This document shows, in pieces, positions 26,799 to 36,344 of a DNA stretch of 64,000 nt; position 1 is the stretch's first letter; each line of letters begins with the position of its first letter. A model generated the notes under the pieces. It did no database searches, was not told where the DNA came from, and worked only from the letters and a program-made list of their open reading frames with translations. Source of the DNA: Legionella wadsworthii DSM 21896 = ATCC 33877 (lineage in GTDB: Bacteria; Pseudomonadota; Gammaproteobacteria; Legionellales; Legionellaceae); the NCBI RefSeq assembly GCF_000701265.1, contig NZ_JNIA01000025.1, positions 62,001 through 126,000 on the forward strand. The letters are read 5' to 3'. Position numbers and translations under genes: made by a program.

Positions 26799-28357
26799 CT
26801 TTTATAGTATTTGACTATTTTATCTACCATCCAGCCGTTATCAGGGAAAGTGGTTCCTGGAACCTCCCAAATTCCTGTTGCAAAAGCACCGGCGCCCCAT
26901 AAAATGGCGAACACGTGGGCATCAGCGGCTTCTTTTAATTGCTTGGAATTCTGATGTGCCCAATTAAAATTGTTTAAATTCAAACATTGAATGGCATTTT
27001 TACCTGCACACAAGCCATATCCAAGGGGTAGATTATTTATCTCAAGATTCAACCAAGAGGCTACATGGCTTAAATTCAATTGTAAGTTTGGATCTCCAAA
27101 AAAATATACAGGGGCGGATCCAGCTTCATGCGATTCAAGAATAGGTTCATCTTGTGTGGGAATATGAGCAGCGGGTATCTGCCATAGCATGGCAGGAATA
27201 TAACTTCTGCCAGCTTGCTTGCCTAAGCCTTCACTAATTTTTTTGGTCATCGTTAAAAAATTATGCCAAGCAGCATCATTGTAAAATGTTGCTTGGTTCA
27301 CGAGTAAACCAGGAAATTTACTGCTGTAATCATCAGCGCCATATCTATCAAAGTAAATAAAATCAGGTTTGTACTTGCCTGTAAATAATTCGAAGCTTTT
27401 CAAATCGGCCAATACCCGATCCACAAAAGGCTGTACCGCAGTTGGTCCTTGATGAATCCACCAGCCTCCTTCTGGAACTGCAGAAATATTTTCATGAATA
27501 CCAAGAGCAACATGAGGACCAAAGTGCTTGGCCATCCAATTCTGGGCTTGTAACCACCCGTTGAAATTATCTGAAAAATCAGGAATATTATAACTCTGTT
27601 CTGTGGAACTACATACCGACAACACATAATCGTTCACGCAATTTGAGAAAGCTTGACCCGCTGTATAATTGTCAGTCTTTGACTTGAGCCATTTTAAAAG
27701 CTCGCTGGGGTTTCCTTGAACTTCTACCGGTTTATTGTCCCAGCCATAAGTACAATTGGGGGTATTTACTGGATTAAAATCAATTTTTTGGTTCATCATG
27801 CAAAAAGCATTGTTTGCTGCTTGCTGGACAGGAATATTTAAAGTCTTGACTGCTTCTATTCGATTGGTATTGCCCAGATAACCTAACATATCCGGATTTA
27901 ATAAGACCGTTCCATAGGTTCCTGTATTACTCCATGCATTATCTTCCAAGGTCTTTGATAAGAACATCAAATTAAAGAAGTGTTTCGTCAGATCGCCAAG
28001 TTGGGTCACACTATCAGTATTCCATCCGCCACTGAGCTGCCAACCATATTCAACTAAAACAGGATTTACGGCATGGCCAGTATTGATTTTTATATTTTTA
28101 GCCATGTTTAACATGTTCCAAATTTTATAAGGGGTTTCAATTTTCCCAGGATCCCCATCACCCCCTGCACCATTATAAGTAAATACCGAATCAACGCGTA
28201 TGTTGGTCGGTTCTTGAAGAGCCCCATTCGTTATCGTTCCCATGGCTAAATAGTTTGGCCAACCAGCAATTATCGGATTATTTTGGGTTTGACCCTGGGA
28301 ATAAGTGGCGTGGATTAAGGTCGTTAGAATTAAAAAATGAAAGATTACTTTTTTCAT
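26783..28357 (-). CDS. Large secreted protein, possibly a sugar-active TIM-barrel enzyme
   Basis: A 524-aa protein with a signal peptide (KKVIFHFLILTTLIHATYS). The start at 28357 follows AAAGG; a longer open frame to 28402 has a poor N-terminus. Segments such as PVLVEYGWQLSGGWN, PDFIYFDRYGADDY, LALGIHEN-like HVALGIHENISAVPEGGWW and MLWQIPAAHIP recall beta-strand ends of a glycosidase-like barrel, with acidic residues after strands. I do not recognise a specific GH family, so function stays open. It has several cysteine pairs (SNCVNDYVLSVC), in line with export. Confidence 0.65.
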   Translation of the reverse strand: MKKVIFHFLILTTLIHATYSQGQTQNNPIIAGWPNYLAMGTITNGALQEPTNIRVDSVFTYNGAGGDGDPGKIETPYKIWNMLNMAKNIKINTGHAVNPVLVEYGWQLSGGWNTDSVTQLGDLTKHFFNLMFLSKTLEDNAWSNTGTYGTVLLNPDMLGYLGNTNRIEAVKTLNIPVQQAANNAFCMMNQKIDFNPVNTPNCTYGWDNKPVEVQGNPSELLKWLKSKTDNYTAGQAFSNCVNDYVLSVCSSTEQSYNIPDFSDNFNGWLQAQNWMAKHFGPHVALGIHENISAVPEGGWWIHQGPTAVQPFVDRVLADLKSFELFTGKYKPDFIYFDRYGADDYSSKFPGLLVNQATFYNDAAWHNFLTMTKKISEGLGKQAGRSYIPAMLWQIPAAHIPTQDEPILESHEAGSAPVYFFGDPNLQLNLSHVASWLNLEINNLPLGYGLCAGKNAIQCLNLNNFNWAHQNSKQLKEAADAHVFAILWGAGAFATGIWEVPGTTFPDNGWMVDKIVKYYKSPQPI

Positions 28358-28579
28358 AAATGCCTTTCTATAGATATGGATACAAAGGAAACAGCAAACC
28401 AATGATTGATCAATTTTGCCCAGATTATACTATAATTATCCATTTGATCCAAAATCCAACATCAAATAAACAGTTAATTTTTTAGATTGACTATTATTTT
28501 TTTTGATAATCTCTGATACATTAAATTGCTTTTTGGTGATATGAAAAAGTACTTTAATGAGTGATGTATTTTTTTAAGG

Positions 28580-29422
28580 ATGAAAAAATTGTTTAAGAAC
28601 AAATATGGATTTGCATTAGCTTTTTTAGGATTAAGCTCTATCTCTATTCCCCCTTGTATCGCGGCAGCATCCCCCATAAAAAAAACCACAGTCTGGAAAG
28701 ATCAAATTGAAAAAAACAGGGATTGGTTTTCAATGAATTGGCGACCTGTTTTGACGGTTTTATTAGGAGCGGCATTCAGTGATAATGTAGGGAATTCACA
28801 ATTTATTCCTCTTATTGATCCAATCCAGGATGAATTTTTTGATTATAAGGCGCATGACAAGGACCAATCAAAATTTATCTGGGGGGTGTCTCTTGGAATG
28901 GAAATTTTACTTAACCCAAATTGGTATTTACAAACAGGTTTTAGCTATTATCAACCTATGGATTTTTATGCCCAGGGGTTTGTAACCCAAGGTGCAGATG
29001 CATTATCAACAGATACATTTTCATACCAGTACGAGATGCAGGCGCATCAAGTATTATTTGAAAACAAACTTCTATACAACTGGATGTATCAGTCCCTGGT
29101 GTTCCATCCCTACCTTTCAGGAGGAATCGGAGTCAGCTCCAATACTGCAAAAGATTATCATGTCAATATTGTTCCGCCCTTTAGTACTTTCAGTAATGAA
29201 TTTACAAATAAGACCCGAACTTCTTTCTCTTACCGAGTGGGAGCAGGCATTGATTATGAACTGACAAACCATGTCCGCTTAGGAGTGGGCTATCGATTCT
29301 CAGATTTTGGTAAAGTGGCGCTTGGCAATGCCACAATTGACCAAGTACCCACTTTGAACCATTTATCACAATCGCATTTGTATACTAACGAGGTATTAGG
29401 GCAAATAACTTTCGTAGCCTAA
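28580..29422 (+). CDS. Outer-membrane beta-barrel protein
   Basis: A 280-aa protein with a signal peptide ending near CIAAAS. The rest alternates hydrophobic and polar residues in strand-like runs (FIWGVSLGMEILLNPNWYLQTGFSYY, FSYRVGAGIDYELTNHVRLG split over turns) and ends in GQITFVA. This is the eight-stranded OmpA/OmpW-like porin type common in Legionella. The AAGG site abuts the ATG. Ligand unknown; a surface adhesin or small porin is likely. Confidence 0.75.
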   Translation: MKKLFKNKYGFALAFLGLSSISIPPCIAAASPIKKTTVWKDQIEKNRDWFSMNWRPVLTVLLGAAFSDNVGNSQFIPLIDPIQDEFFDYKAHDKDQSKFIWGVSLGMEILLNPNWYLQTGFSYYQPMDFYAQGFVTQGADALSTDTFSYQYEMQAHQVLFENKLLYNWMYQSLVFHPYLSGGIGVSSNTAKDYHVNIVPPFSTFSNEFTNKTRTSFSYRVGAGIDYELTNHVRLGVGYRFSDFGKVALGNATIDQVPTLNHLSQSHLYTNEVLGQITFVA

Positions 29423-29617
29423 AAGATAAAAACCAAATTAGTATGGGGGTATCTTGATAGGTACAAATTTTACTTCTAATACTTCATTTAAGGTACATGC
29501 CAGGTTAGGGGAGCTTGAACACTTACCCCAACTGTCTTTCGAATTGAATTTTGTATATGAATTAAAGGTTGTGCTTCTTGAGTAGCTTATTTGTATTTGA
29601 CTATCAAAGGATGAATA

Positions 29618-31270
29618 ATGAAATATAAATATCATTTGTACTCGGTGGGTTTGTGGGGAATATTTTCCTCTATAACCTGTTATGCATTGCCCTTCCACAT
29701 TACTCCCTTGGGTAAGCTGCCAACGACTGTACCTAAAGGGTCCAGCGTGAATGCTACCTACACAGTAACCAACAATACTTTAAGCACGCGCCTGAATAAT
29801 TTTGTGAAGTGGTTTCCATCTAATGTGACACAAGTACTTGAGCCAACCGATGCAACTGTTTGCCCTCTTTTTTTTAATTTAGGACCTCATGGCTCTATCA
29901 ATCAAAGTTGTACTTTAAAGTTAAAAATATCTGGCGCGGTCAATCGTGATGATCCGAACCCTCACAACCATTTATTTGTTTGCTTCCCAGGAGGTAAAAC
30001 CTGTGCTGGACCATCCATCGTAGATTCATTAAATGTATCTGTATCCAATGCACCGCCTGAAAGCCAACTTTCGGTTTTAGTAGGTGCCTATACAAATACA
30101 AATGCTTTGGCGCCTCTGGTTTATACCAGCAATAATAATGGCGCTACATGGCCCAAGGCCGTTTTACCATCGATTGCAGGTCTAACGAATCAATCGGCAC
30201 TTATCGCCACCTCCTGTGTAGGCCCCTTATGTACTGCTGTCGGTAGAACTCGCACAAATAATGGTCTGTCAACCTTGACTTATTCTAGTTCAGATGGAGG
30301 AGCTACATGGTCTGCACCGAATGTACTGCCTCGAACCGGGCCACTGGTTGGAAGCGACGATTCCTTTATTATTGCTGTAAGTTGTGTCAAAAATAATTGT
30401 GTCAGTGGTGGCGCTTTCGAGAATAATACGGGAATGACCTTCCCACTAAGCTATACCAGTTCCGATAATGGCATCACTTGGTCTGCACCGAATGTTCCCT
30501 CTATAGCAGGACTTCCAGCTGGTAATCATGGTTCCGCCATCGGTTCAATTAGTTGTGCGGGAACTTTTTGCTCTGCGGTAGGATTCTATGATGATGTAAC
30601 CAATGATACGCAACCTTTGAGTTATTTTAGTAACAATAACGGAGTAACATGGTCTGAGGCAATCCTACCAAGTACCGCTAATTATCCGGTTGGATATGTA
30701 AGTGGCGCTAAGTTGATGAGTGTAAGTTGTGTCGGGACCAAATGCAGTGCTGTAGGTATCATCCATGACCCTATAAATTTTGTAAAAACAACACCTATGA
30801 GTTATACCAGTGCCAATGGGGGGCAGTCTTGGTCTTTAGTGAAGCTTCTTTCAACAAATGGCTTACCTCCCGGCAATCAAGGTGCATTTTTGAATAGTGT
30901 TAGTTGTACTGGGACTTTTTGTACCGCGGTAGGATATTACACAACCAACACCGACAAACAGCTACCTGTGGCCTATTTTAGTGCAGATAATGGAGTGACA
31001 TGGTCATTACCTATCATTCCACCGGTGAACGACATACCTTCGGGTTTTGTCAATGCTCAATTAACCGGAGTATCCTGTAAAGATAATATATGTGCCGCTG
31101 CGGGAAGTTATTTAGACATTATGAGTAATTTCTTTCCTTTAACTTATCAAAGTTTAGATAACGGACGGACTTGGAAATTATTTCTCCCAAGTATTACAAC
31201 CATTCCCGGGGCCACATCAGCTGTTACTTTCAGTATTGGTGGTTCAGAAAGTGGTTTTTTCCGGACTTAA
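29618..31270 (+). CDS. Secreted seven-repeat Asp-box beta-propeller protein
   Basis: A 550-aa protein with a signal peptide ending near CYALP and AAGGATG upstream of the ATG. Residues 30-150 form an Ig-like, cysteine-containing domain (VNATYTVTNNT). After it come seven repeats of about 55 aa, each with a core like SxDxGxTWS (SSSDGGATWS, TSSDNGITWS, SADNGVTWS, SLDNGRTWK); six also have SCxxxxCxAVG. This is the Asp-box (BNR) repeat seen in sialidases and sortilins, and seven copies suit a seven-bladed propeller, with a disulfide in most blades. The sialidase arginine triad is not obvious, so binding rather than cleavage is likely. Confidence 0.78.
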   Translation: MKYKYHLYSVGLWGIFSSITCYALPFHITPLGKLPTTVPKGSSVNATYTVTNNTLSTRLNNFVKWFPSNVTQVLEPTDATVCPLFFNLGPHGSINQSCTLKLKISGAVNRDDPNPHNHLFVCFPGGKTCAGPSIVDSLNVSVSNAPPESQLSVLVGAYTNTNALAPLVYTSNNNGATWPKAVLPSIAGLTNQSALIATSCVGPLCTAVGRTRTNNGLSTLTYSSSDGGATWSAPNVLPRTGPLVGSDDSFIIAVSCVKNNCVSGGAFENNTGMTFPLSYTSSDNGITWSAPNVPSIAGLPAGNHGSAIGSISCAGTFCSAVGFYDDVTNDTQPLSYFSNNNGVTWSEAILPSTANYPVGYVSGAKLMSVSCVGTKCSAVGIIHDPINFVKTTPMSYTSANGGQSWSLVKLLSTNGLPPGNQGAFLNSVSCTGTFCTAVGYYTTNTDKQLPVAYFSADNGVTWSLPIIPPVNDIPSGFVNAQLTGVSCKDNICAAAGSYLDIMSNFFPLTYQSLDNGRTWKLFLPSITTIPGATSAVTFSIGGSESGFFRT

Positions 31271-31287
31271 CAATACATTGGCTATCT

Positions 31288-31308
31288 TAGTGGGCTTTTA
31301 GCCCACTA
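31288..31308 (+). terminator. Hairpin after the propeller gene
   Basis: TAGTGGGC and GCCCACTA form a perfect 8-bp stem around TTTTA. No T-run follows, but position and strength suggest a terminator or mRNA 3' end. Confidence 0.55.
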
Positions 31309-31498
31309 GTTCCTCATAAACAATACCCCAAGCCCATTTATCAGTTAATTTATGAATTGTATGATTTTAATTTAGATTAAAGGCAAAACTTGTGATAAAT
31401 AGGACCTAGTATTTATTTTTCTTCCAGAGATGTCATTTCGACTCACTGTAATTAAATAAATCTTCCTTGTCATTTAAAGAAGAACATTTGAGTCCTTT

Positions 31499-32929
31499 AT
31501 GAAGAAACTCATTTATTTTAAAAAAAATTATCGTTTATCTGCAAAAACTGCATCCCTAAATATTGTCAAAAATAAATGGTTTTGTTTTGTTTTACTCACT
31601 TTTTCCATTCATTATTCCTGGGCAGAACATTGCTATGACACAGTAATTATTGGAGCAGGCGTCGCTGGCCTAACCGCAGCAAAACAATTACATGATGCAC
31701 AACAAGATGTATTGGTTTTAGAAGCAAAAAATCGTCTTGGAGGCAGAGTGTATACCAATTATAGCTGGGGGTTTGCCACCGATCTTGGTGCTGCATGGAT
31801 TCATGGTATTGAACATAACCCGCTTTTGTCCTTGATAAAAAATGAGACGGTGGTACTCAATAGTTATAATAACTCAGAACCTATAGAAATGTTAAAAGAC
31901 TTTGCCTTGTATGATACCGATGGATCCCCGCTGGATAAAAACGAATTAGAATTATTTTCCAGTATGGCTCAGGAATTTATACGCTACAGTAAAACCCAGA
32001 ACGCGATGAATTCCATAGCTCTAAACTTTGCCAAGTTTGTCAATAAAAAAGGGTTAACCGAGATCCAAAGTAGTTTACTGTATTATGCTTTAGATAATAT
32101 TTACACTTATGAGTTCGCTGAAAATTTAAATAAGTTATCACGAAATATCTTTTCTGCTTATGATGGCTCAACTGCCACAGGTAAAAATGCGCTCATCACT
32201 GAAGGCTATATTCAACTCTTCAAGGACTTTTCGCAGAACGTTCCTATTTATTTAAACCAAATTGTCAGTGAAATTAGTTACCAAAAAGATAACGTGAAGG
32301 TATCCACACAAACCGACTCTTATTGCGCCAAGAAGATAATCATTACTGTTCCTCTTGGGGTTCTCAAATCAAATAAAATTGAATTCCATCCTGCCCTCCC
32401 CAAATATAAAATGAATGCAATTAAAAAGTTAAAAATGGGCAATTATGAAAAGCTGTATTTACTCTTTGAAAGGGTCTTTTGGGATAAAAATAAAGAATGG
32501 ATCGGTATGATACCTAAAAACAAGGATGAAGCATTCAATATATTTAACTATTATAAATATACCAAAAAGCCTGTCCTAATCCTGTTTACCAGTGGGGAAC
32601 TAGCACGCGAGATGGATAAGAATAGCCATTTGGTCGACTGGGCAATGCATCAATTAAAAACCATTTATGGGGAAAGCATCCCAAACCCAATTAAAATAAA
32701 ACGAACACATTGGTATCGAGATCCATTTACTCTTGGCAGTTATTCTTATTTACCTATTCATGTGGATAAAAAGGTCATTGCTGATTTAGCGAAACCTGTA
32801 GCAGAAAAACTTTATTTTGCTGGGGAAGCAACCTCAATAACCGATCCGAGTACAGTCCATGGGGCTTACTTGACTGGAATAAGAGCTGCTCATGAAGTAT
32901 TAAATGGAAATAAAAAAATGTCTAGATGA
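31499..32929 (+). CDS. Exported flavin amine oxidase (polyamine oxidase-like)
   Basis: A 476-aa flavoenzyme. A basic N-terminal stretch of about 25 residues precedes a hydrophobic segment (FCFVLLTFSIHYSWAEH), so it is probably exported or membrane-tethered. The FAD motif is VIIGAGVAGLTAAKQL, followed by VLEAKNRLGGRV and DLGAAWIHG; the C-terminal LYFAGEATSITDPSTVHGAYLTG is the family's FAD-binding end. These enzymes oxidise polyamines or monoamines and release H2O2. The ribosome binding site is weak. The pot operon is 18 kb away, so a shared polyamine role is only a guess. Confidence 0.83.
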   Translation: MKKLIYFKKNYRLSAKTASLNIVKNKWFCFVLLTFSIHYSWAEHCYDTVIIGAGVAGLTAAKQLHDAQQDVLVLEAKNRLGGRVYTNYSWGFATDLGAAWIHGIEHNPLLSLIKNETVVLNSYNNSEPIEMLKDFALYDTDGSPLDKNELELFSSMAQEFIRYSKTQNAMNSIALNFAKFVNKKGLTEIQSSLLYYALDNIYTYEFAENLNKLSRNIFSAYDGSTATGKNALITEGYIQLFKDFSQNVPIYLNQIVSEISYQKDNVKVSTQTDSYCAKKIIITVPLGVLKSNKIEFHPALPKYKMNAIKKLKMGNYEKLYLLFERVFWDKNKEWIGMIPKNKDEAFNIFNYYKYTKKPVLILFTSGELAREMDKNSHLVDWAMHQLKTIYGESIPNPIKIKRTHWYRDPFTLGSYSYLPIHVDKKVIADLAKPVAEKLYFAGEATSITDPSTVHGAYLTGIRAAHEVLNGNKKMSR

Positions 32930-32954
32930 TTCTAAATATAGCCCATGCATTTAA

Positions 32955-32998
32955 AAAATGTTTTTCAATGGATCTCTCCATAAATTGAAAAACATTTT
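32955..32998. terminator. Bidirectional terminator between convergent genes
   Basis: AAAATGTTTTTCAAT (32955-32969) is the perfect complement of ATTGAAAAACATTTT (32984-32998), a 15-bp stem with a 14-base loop. It lies between the convergent amine oxidase and the minus-strand gene ending at 33011, and provides T-runs both ways. Confidence 0.75.
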
Positions 32999-33010
32999 AT
33001 GAATCTAATA

Positions 33011-33661
33011 CTACATGCAAAAACCAGTATTTTCATACTCAGGCTCATCAAATAGAGCTTCTGAATCCGGATAACGGGATAAAAAGTCTATGCCTTTCTT
33101 GACTTCTTTTAATTGCTCATCACCAATATACCGTGCATCGACATAGATACTGTAGGCTGCAACTGCCAATGCAAGTGCGGATAAAATGGTCATACCCACA
33201 CCCAAAAGCGCCATACCTAGGGGACCAGTACATACAGCAGCGCCAAATAAAACAATGCCTAAAGCGCCTACAGAGGCAAGCATCGAATTGGTAAATATGT
33301 TAAGCCCACAAAAAAAATTTTGTAATGTCTTTTCTTGTTGAAGTTTTTGTTTTAGAAATTCCAGCTGGTTATTTAAACTTCGATAAGAGACATTGGGATT
33401 AAAGGATGAGTCATTTACGGTTTGGTAGATGACCCCTGCAATTTGTCCATATAACTCATCAATCTCTTTGATATCCGCTATGGCTTTTAACTCAGATAGA
33501 CTTGTTGTAATTCTCGTTGTATGGGCCTTTAATCTTAATAATGCGAGGTATTTTTCCGTTTCCCATTCCCTAACCTCTTGGGATTTAAGTTTATCATCAA
33601 AAAATTTTTCTAACTGAGTGTCAGAAAATCTGGGAAAGTAAATTCGAGTGAAAAATAACAT
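33011..33661 (-). CDS. Membrane-associated protein of unknown function
   Basis: A 216-aa protein. The first 120 residues are helical and charged (EKFFDDKLKSQEVREWETEK). Two hydrophobic helices follow (MLASVGALGIVLFGAAVCTGP and MALLGVGMTILSALALAVAAYS), then a short basic tail ending in NTGFCM. The layout resembles several Legionella effector families with paired helices near the C-terminus. No family name is offered. Confidence 0.65.
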   Translation of the reverse strand: MLFFTRIYFPRFSDTQLEKFFDDKLKSQEVREWETEKYLALLRLKAHTTRITTSLSELKAIADIKEIDELYGQIAGVIYQTVNDSSFNPNVSYRSLNNQLEFLKQKLQQEKTLQNFFCGLNIFTNSMLASVGALGIVLFGAAVCTGPLGMALLGVGMTILSALALAVAAYSIYVDARYIGDEQLKEVKKGIDFLSRYPDSEALFDEPEYENTGFCM

Positions 33662-33677
33662 AATATCAATTCTGCGT

Positions 33678-33692
33678 GTTTAAAGTTTAAAC
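33678..33692. promoter_or_regulatory. Palindrome in divergent promoter region
   Basis: GTTTAAA-G-TTTAAAC is a perfect 7-bp palindrome around one base, 17 bases upstream of the minus-strand start at 33661. It could be a repressor site for this divergent gene pair. Function is a guess. Confidence 0.3.
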
Positions 33693-33902
33693 GTATTATA
33701 AAAACTTTATGTATTTTTTCAAGTAATTGCCTCAATTTTTTCCTAATAATTTTTAAATTTGATTACTTATTGAATATTACAAAGTCAAAAGGATCTCGTT
33801 ATTTCCAACAAGAATCAGTCATACCCAAATAAATTTATTTTTTTACAAAAAGTATTTTTTAATTATAATGTGGGCAGATTTTTTAATTTCAGGATTAATC
33901 CC

Positions 33903-36266
33903 ATGGCTAAAAACACGCTTTTTAATTTTATATCACGTGCTGATAACACGATTCAGCTACCCTCAGAATATCAATTGGCACTCGACTCCAATAGAGAACA
34001 TCGTGATTACTACCGGATTGAATGCCCTAAGATAAATAATTTTATTCTGAAGAGTAAAGAAGATGAATATATGTTGGACAACCATCACGTGAGTATTTAT
34101 GAGAATGAAAATCGTGAAAATCCTAATCTAAGCCAATACCATTACACGGCTGAATTTATTAATCTTCAAGGTGAACGATTTCGGTTGCATGTATATTTTA
34201 ACAGCTTTGATGTGATGCTTCCAAATATCAGTTTTGAAAAAAAATCCTTAGTGGGTTATCAAAAAGTAGAAAAAACGGAGTTGGAGGATCAACTCATTGT
34301 TTTAGCGCTTCAACATACAAAACCTTTAATGCAAAGTCTGAGACAGCAGCATAATGAGAGGATTAAAACACTGGAAGCTCAATATCATGTGTGTGAAGAG
34401 CAACTTTCAGAATTTTTCGGCTCGAAAGAAAATCATGTCGCTGAAGAATTGATGTTGGCTGAAAGAGCCTGCAGCATATTGGGGGAACTGACCCCTCTTG
34501 TTCGTTCTCCCAATTATCAAAAGTTATTACGCTTTCATCAAATATCGGCTCGTGCCCTCCACGAATATCAATTACTAGAGGTCTCCTCTCCCAACCCTTC
34601 CGAAGCCGAGCATAGAAAATCTGAAGTGGATAGATCATTCGATGCAGCAATAAATGAGAGCGATTCAATTCACTCACAAGAGATAGAAGTCATAGAAGAA
34701 ATCGCCAAAGCTCCGACCCTGCAAGAGCCAAGTACTCCACCTAAAGAAAAAATGGTAGAGAATATCGCCCAGACACAGGCAGATACTTCTTCCACAAACC
34801 CTAAAGCGCCCAGACAGAACAAATTATATCGGGAGCTTCAGTTATTAAACCTTCAATTAGAAAAAATTTCCAAGGAGTCTGAAAAGGTTCAAGCTAAAGA
34901 GTTAGAGTCGCTATTAGCAAAAACTTATGAAATCAGTTTGACTTTTGAACGTCAGATGAAGCCCAAGGACTTACAACAGTTACAAAGAATCCGCCAGGGA
35001 ATCCATAAAGTTGGCGCAAGTTTATTGACCAGTTTGCTGTTTCATAATCAATTCGATTTAGCGGCTTCATTAACTTCATTTCACCATCTGTTACGCGCTG
35101 AAAAATACCTAAACGTGGCATTGCAAACGAGAAATTCCGGCTTATTGGATTTTATTTTGCAATATGGAGATATCGATGTGAACCATCAAGAAGTGACTGT
35201 TCGCAAAAAGCAATATCAATCGATGGTACACGCTTGTTTTTATGAAGATAGACCAAATCAATCCACGAACGAGTGTCTCTCCATTCTCATCAAGCATGGA
35301 GCATCACTTTTAATACCCAATGATAAAGGACTTCCATTGGCATATAGCATTCTCGCTGCGGAAGCACATCCTTTGTGTAAAGCATTATTTATGAATCGCG
35401 ACAAGACCGTTGAATCCATTGATTTTATTAAAAATTTATTGCGCTTATTGAAGGCCTCATCCCACCGGGAAGATTTAAATGCTGAAGAAGCTCAAACAAT
35501 TCACAAAGAAATTGATAGTTTAACTGTCCAGTTAAATGGCTTGCAAAATGCTCAATTAGAAAATCCCGGCTCTCGCTATTTAATGAAACAAATGCATCAT
35601 TTAGAAGAAAAATTTCAAGGATCTTTTATCAGTAAGTTGAAGAAAGATCCTGAAATCGTTGCTTTGAACAGAGAATTACAAAAAGAAGTGGGTCTACTAA
35701 ATCAAAAAACGACCAAAGCACAGCAAAGGCGTGGAAGAATGATTGTGGCAAATAATATGGAGCATTTAAATAAAATATTAGACAACATCGATCTATCGGA
35801 TTTAGATTTTGATTCTTTAAAGAAAAGCACATTAGAGAATTTAAGGAGTACGTTACAATTAGTTCATAAAAAATCACGTCTCATTGATGTTCAGCAGGAA
35901 ATAACGCGTTTTCCTCTTCACAGTGCAAGAGGAAATAAACGATATCGAGATAATTTAAAAGAGCAAGAAGAATTAATAAAAGAAATAAAGGAACTGGAAG
36001 CGAAAAATTCTATGTTCATGGACTATAAAGCGATGGGAGAAACCCTTCACGACCTTGAATTAATCAATAAAACCATGGAATCTTTCAAAGACATGGGCAG
36101 TTTACTGACTCAGTTTTCCAGTTTGTTTTCCTCTATTAAAGAGACAACCGACACTTCCTCACCAAGCAATTCGAAGTCTGAAGAGGAAGAAGATGAAGAC
36201 ATCGATTTGAATGTATTAGGAAAAGAGTTAAAAGATCTTTTAAGTACTTTTGGAAAAAAATTATAA
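33903..36266 (+). CDS. 787-aa coiled-coil/ankyrin-like protein, Dot/Icm effector candidate
   Basis: No signal peptide. The ATG at 33903 follows CAGGA by about eight bases and is preferred to an upstream GTG. Residues 1-150 look globular. Coiled coil is likely at 155-190 and 310-370 (LYRELQLLNLQLEKISKESEK). A central block (LLDFILQYGDIDVNHQ then LSILIKHGASLLIPNDKGLP) reads as two degenerate ankyrin repeats. More coiled coil follows at 520-730. The tail is very acidic (SEEEEDEDIDLN) before a basic end (FGKKL), a classic E-block. Size, layout and tail together suggest a translocated effector. Confidence 0.75.
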   Translation: MAKNTLFNFISRADNTIQLPSEYQLALDSNREHRDYYRIECPKINNFILKSKEDEYMLDNHHVSIYENENRENPNLSQYHYTAEFINLQGERFRLHVYFNSFDVMLPNISFEKKSLVGYQKVEKTELEDQLIVLALQHTKPLMQSLRQQHNERIKTLEAQYHVCEEQLSEFFGSKENHVAEELMLAERACSILGELTPLVRSPNYQKLLRFHQISARALHEYQLLEVSSPNPSEAEHRKSEVDRSFDAAINESDSIHSQEIEVIEEIAKAPTLQEPSTPPKEKMVENIAQTQADTSSTNPKAPRQNKLYRELQLLNLQLEKISKESEKVQAKELESLLAKTYEISLTFERQMKPKDLQQLQRIRQGIHKVGASLLTSLLFHNQFDLAASLTSFHHLLRAEKYLNVALQTRNSGLLDFILQYGDIDVNHQEVTVRKKQYQSMVHACFYEDRPNQSTNECLSILIKHGASLLIPNDKGLPLAYSILAAEAHPLCKALFMNRDKTVESIDFIKNLLRLLKASSHREDLNAEEAQTIHKEIDSLTVQLNGLQNAQLENPGSRYLMKQMHHLEEKFQGSFISKLKKDPEIVALNRELQKEVGLLNQKTTKAQQRRGRMIVANNMEHLNKILDNIDLSDLDFDSLKKSTLENLRSTLQLVHKKSRLIDVQQEITRFPLHSARGNKRYRDNLKEQEELIKEIKELEAKNSMFMDYKAMGETLHDLELINKTMESFKDMGSLLTQFSSLFSSIKETTDTSSPSNSKSEEEEDEDIDLNVLGKELKDLLSTFGKKL

Positions 36267-36279
36267 TGTGCTAATCTTC

Positions 36280-36344
36280 ATCTTGGCAACTCAGCGTAAA
36301 CCATTGTTTTATATTTAGAGTTTACGCTACTGCCAAGATTTTTT
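36280..36344 (+). terminator. Strong nested rho-independent terminator
   Basis: ATCTTGGCA (36280-36288) pairs with TGCCAAGAT (36331-36339) and, inside it, AGCGTAAAC (36293-36301) with GTTTACGCT (36320-36328). Six T residues follow. It ends the 787-aa protein's gene and abuts the end of the convergent glutaminase gene. Confidence 0.85.
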
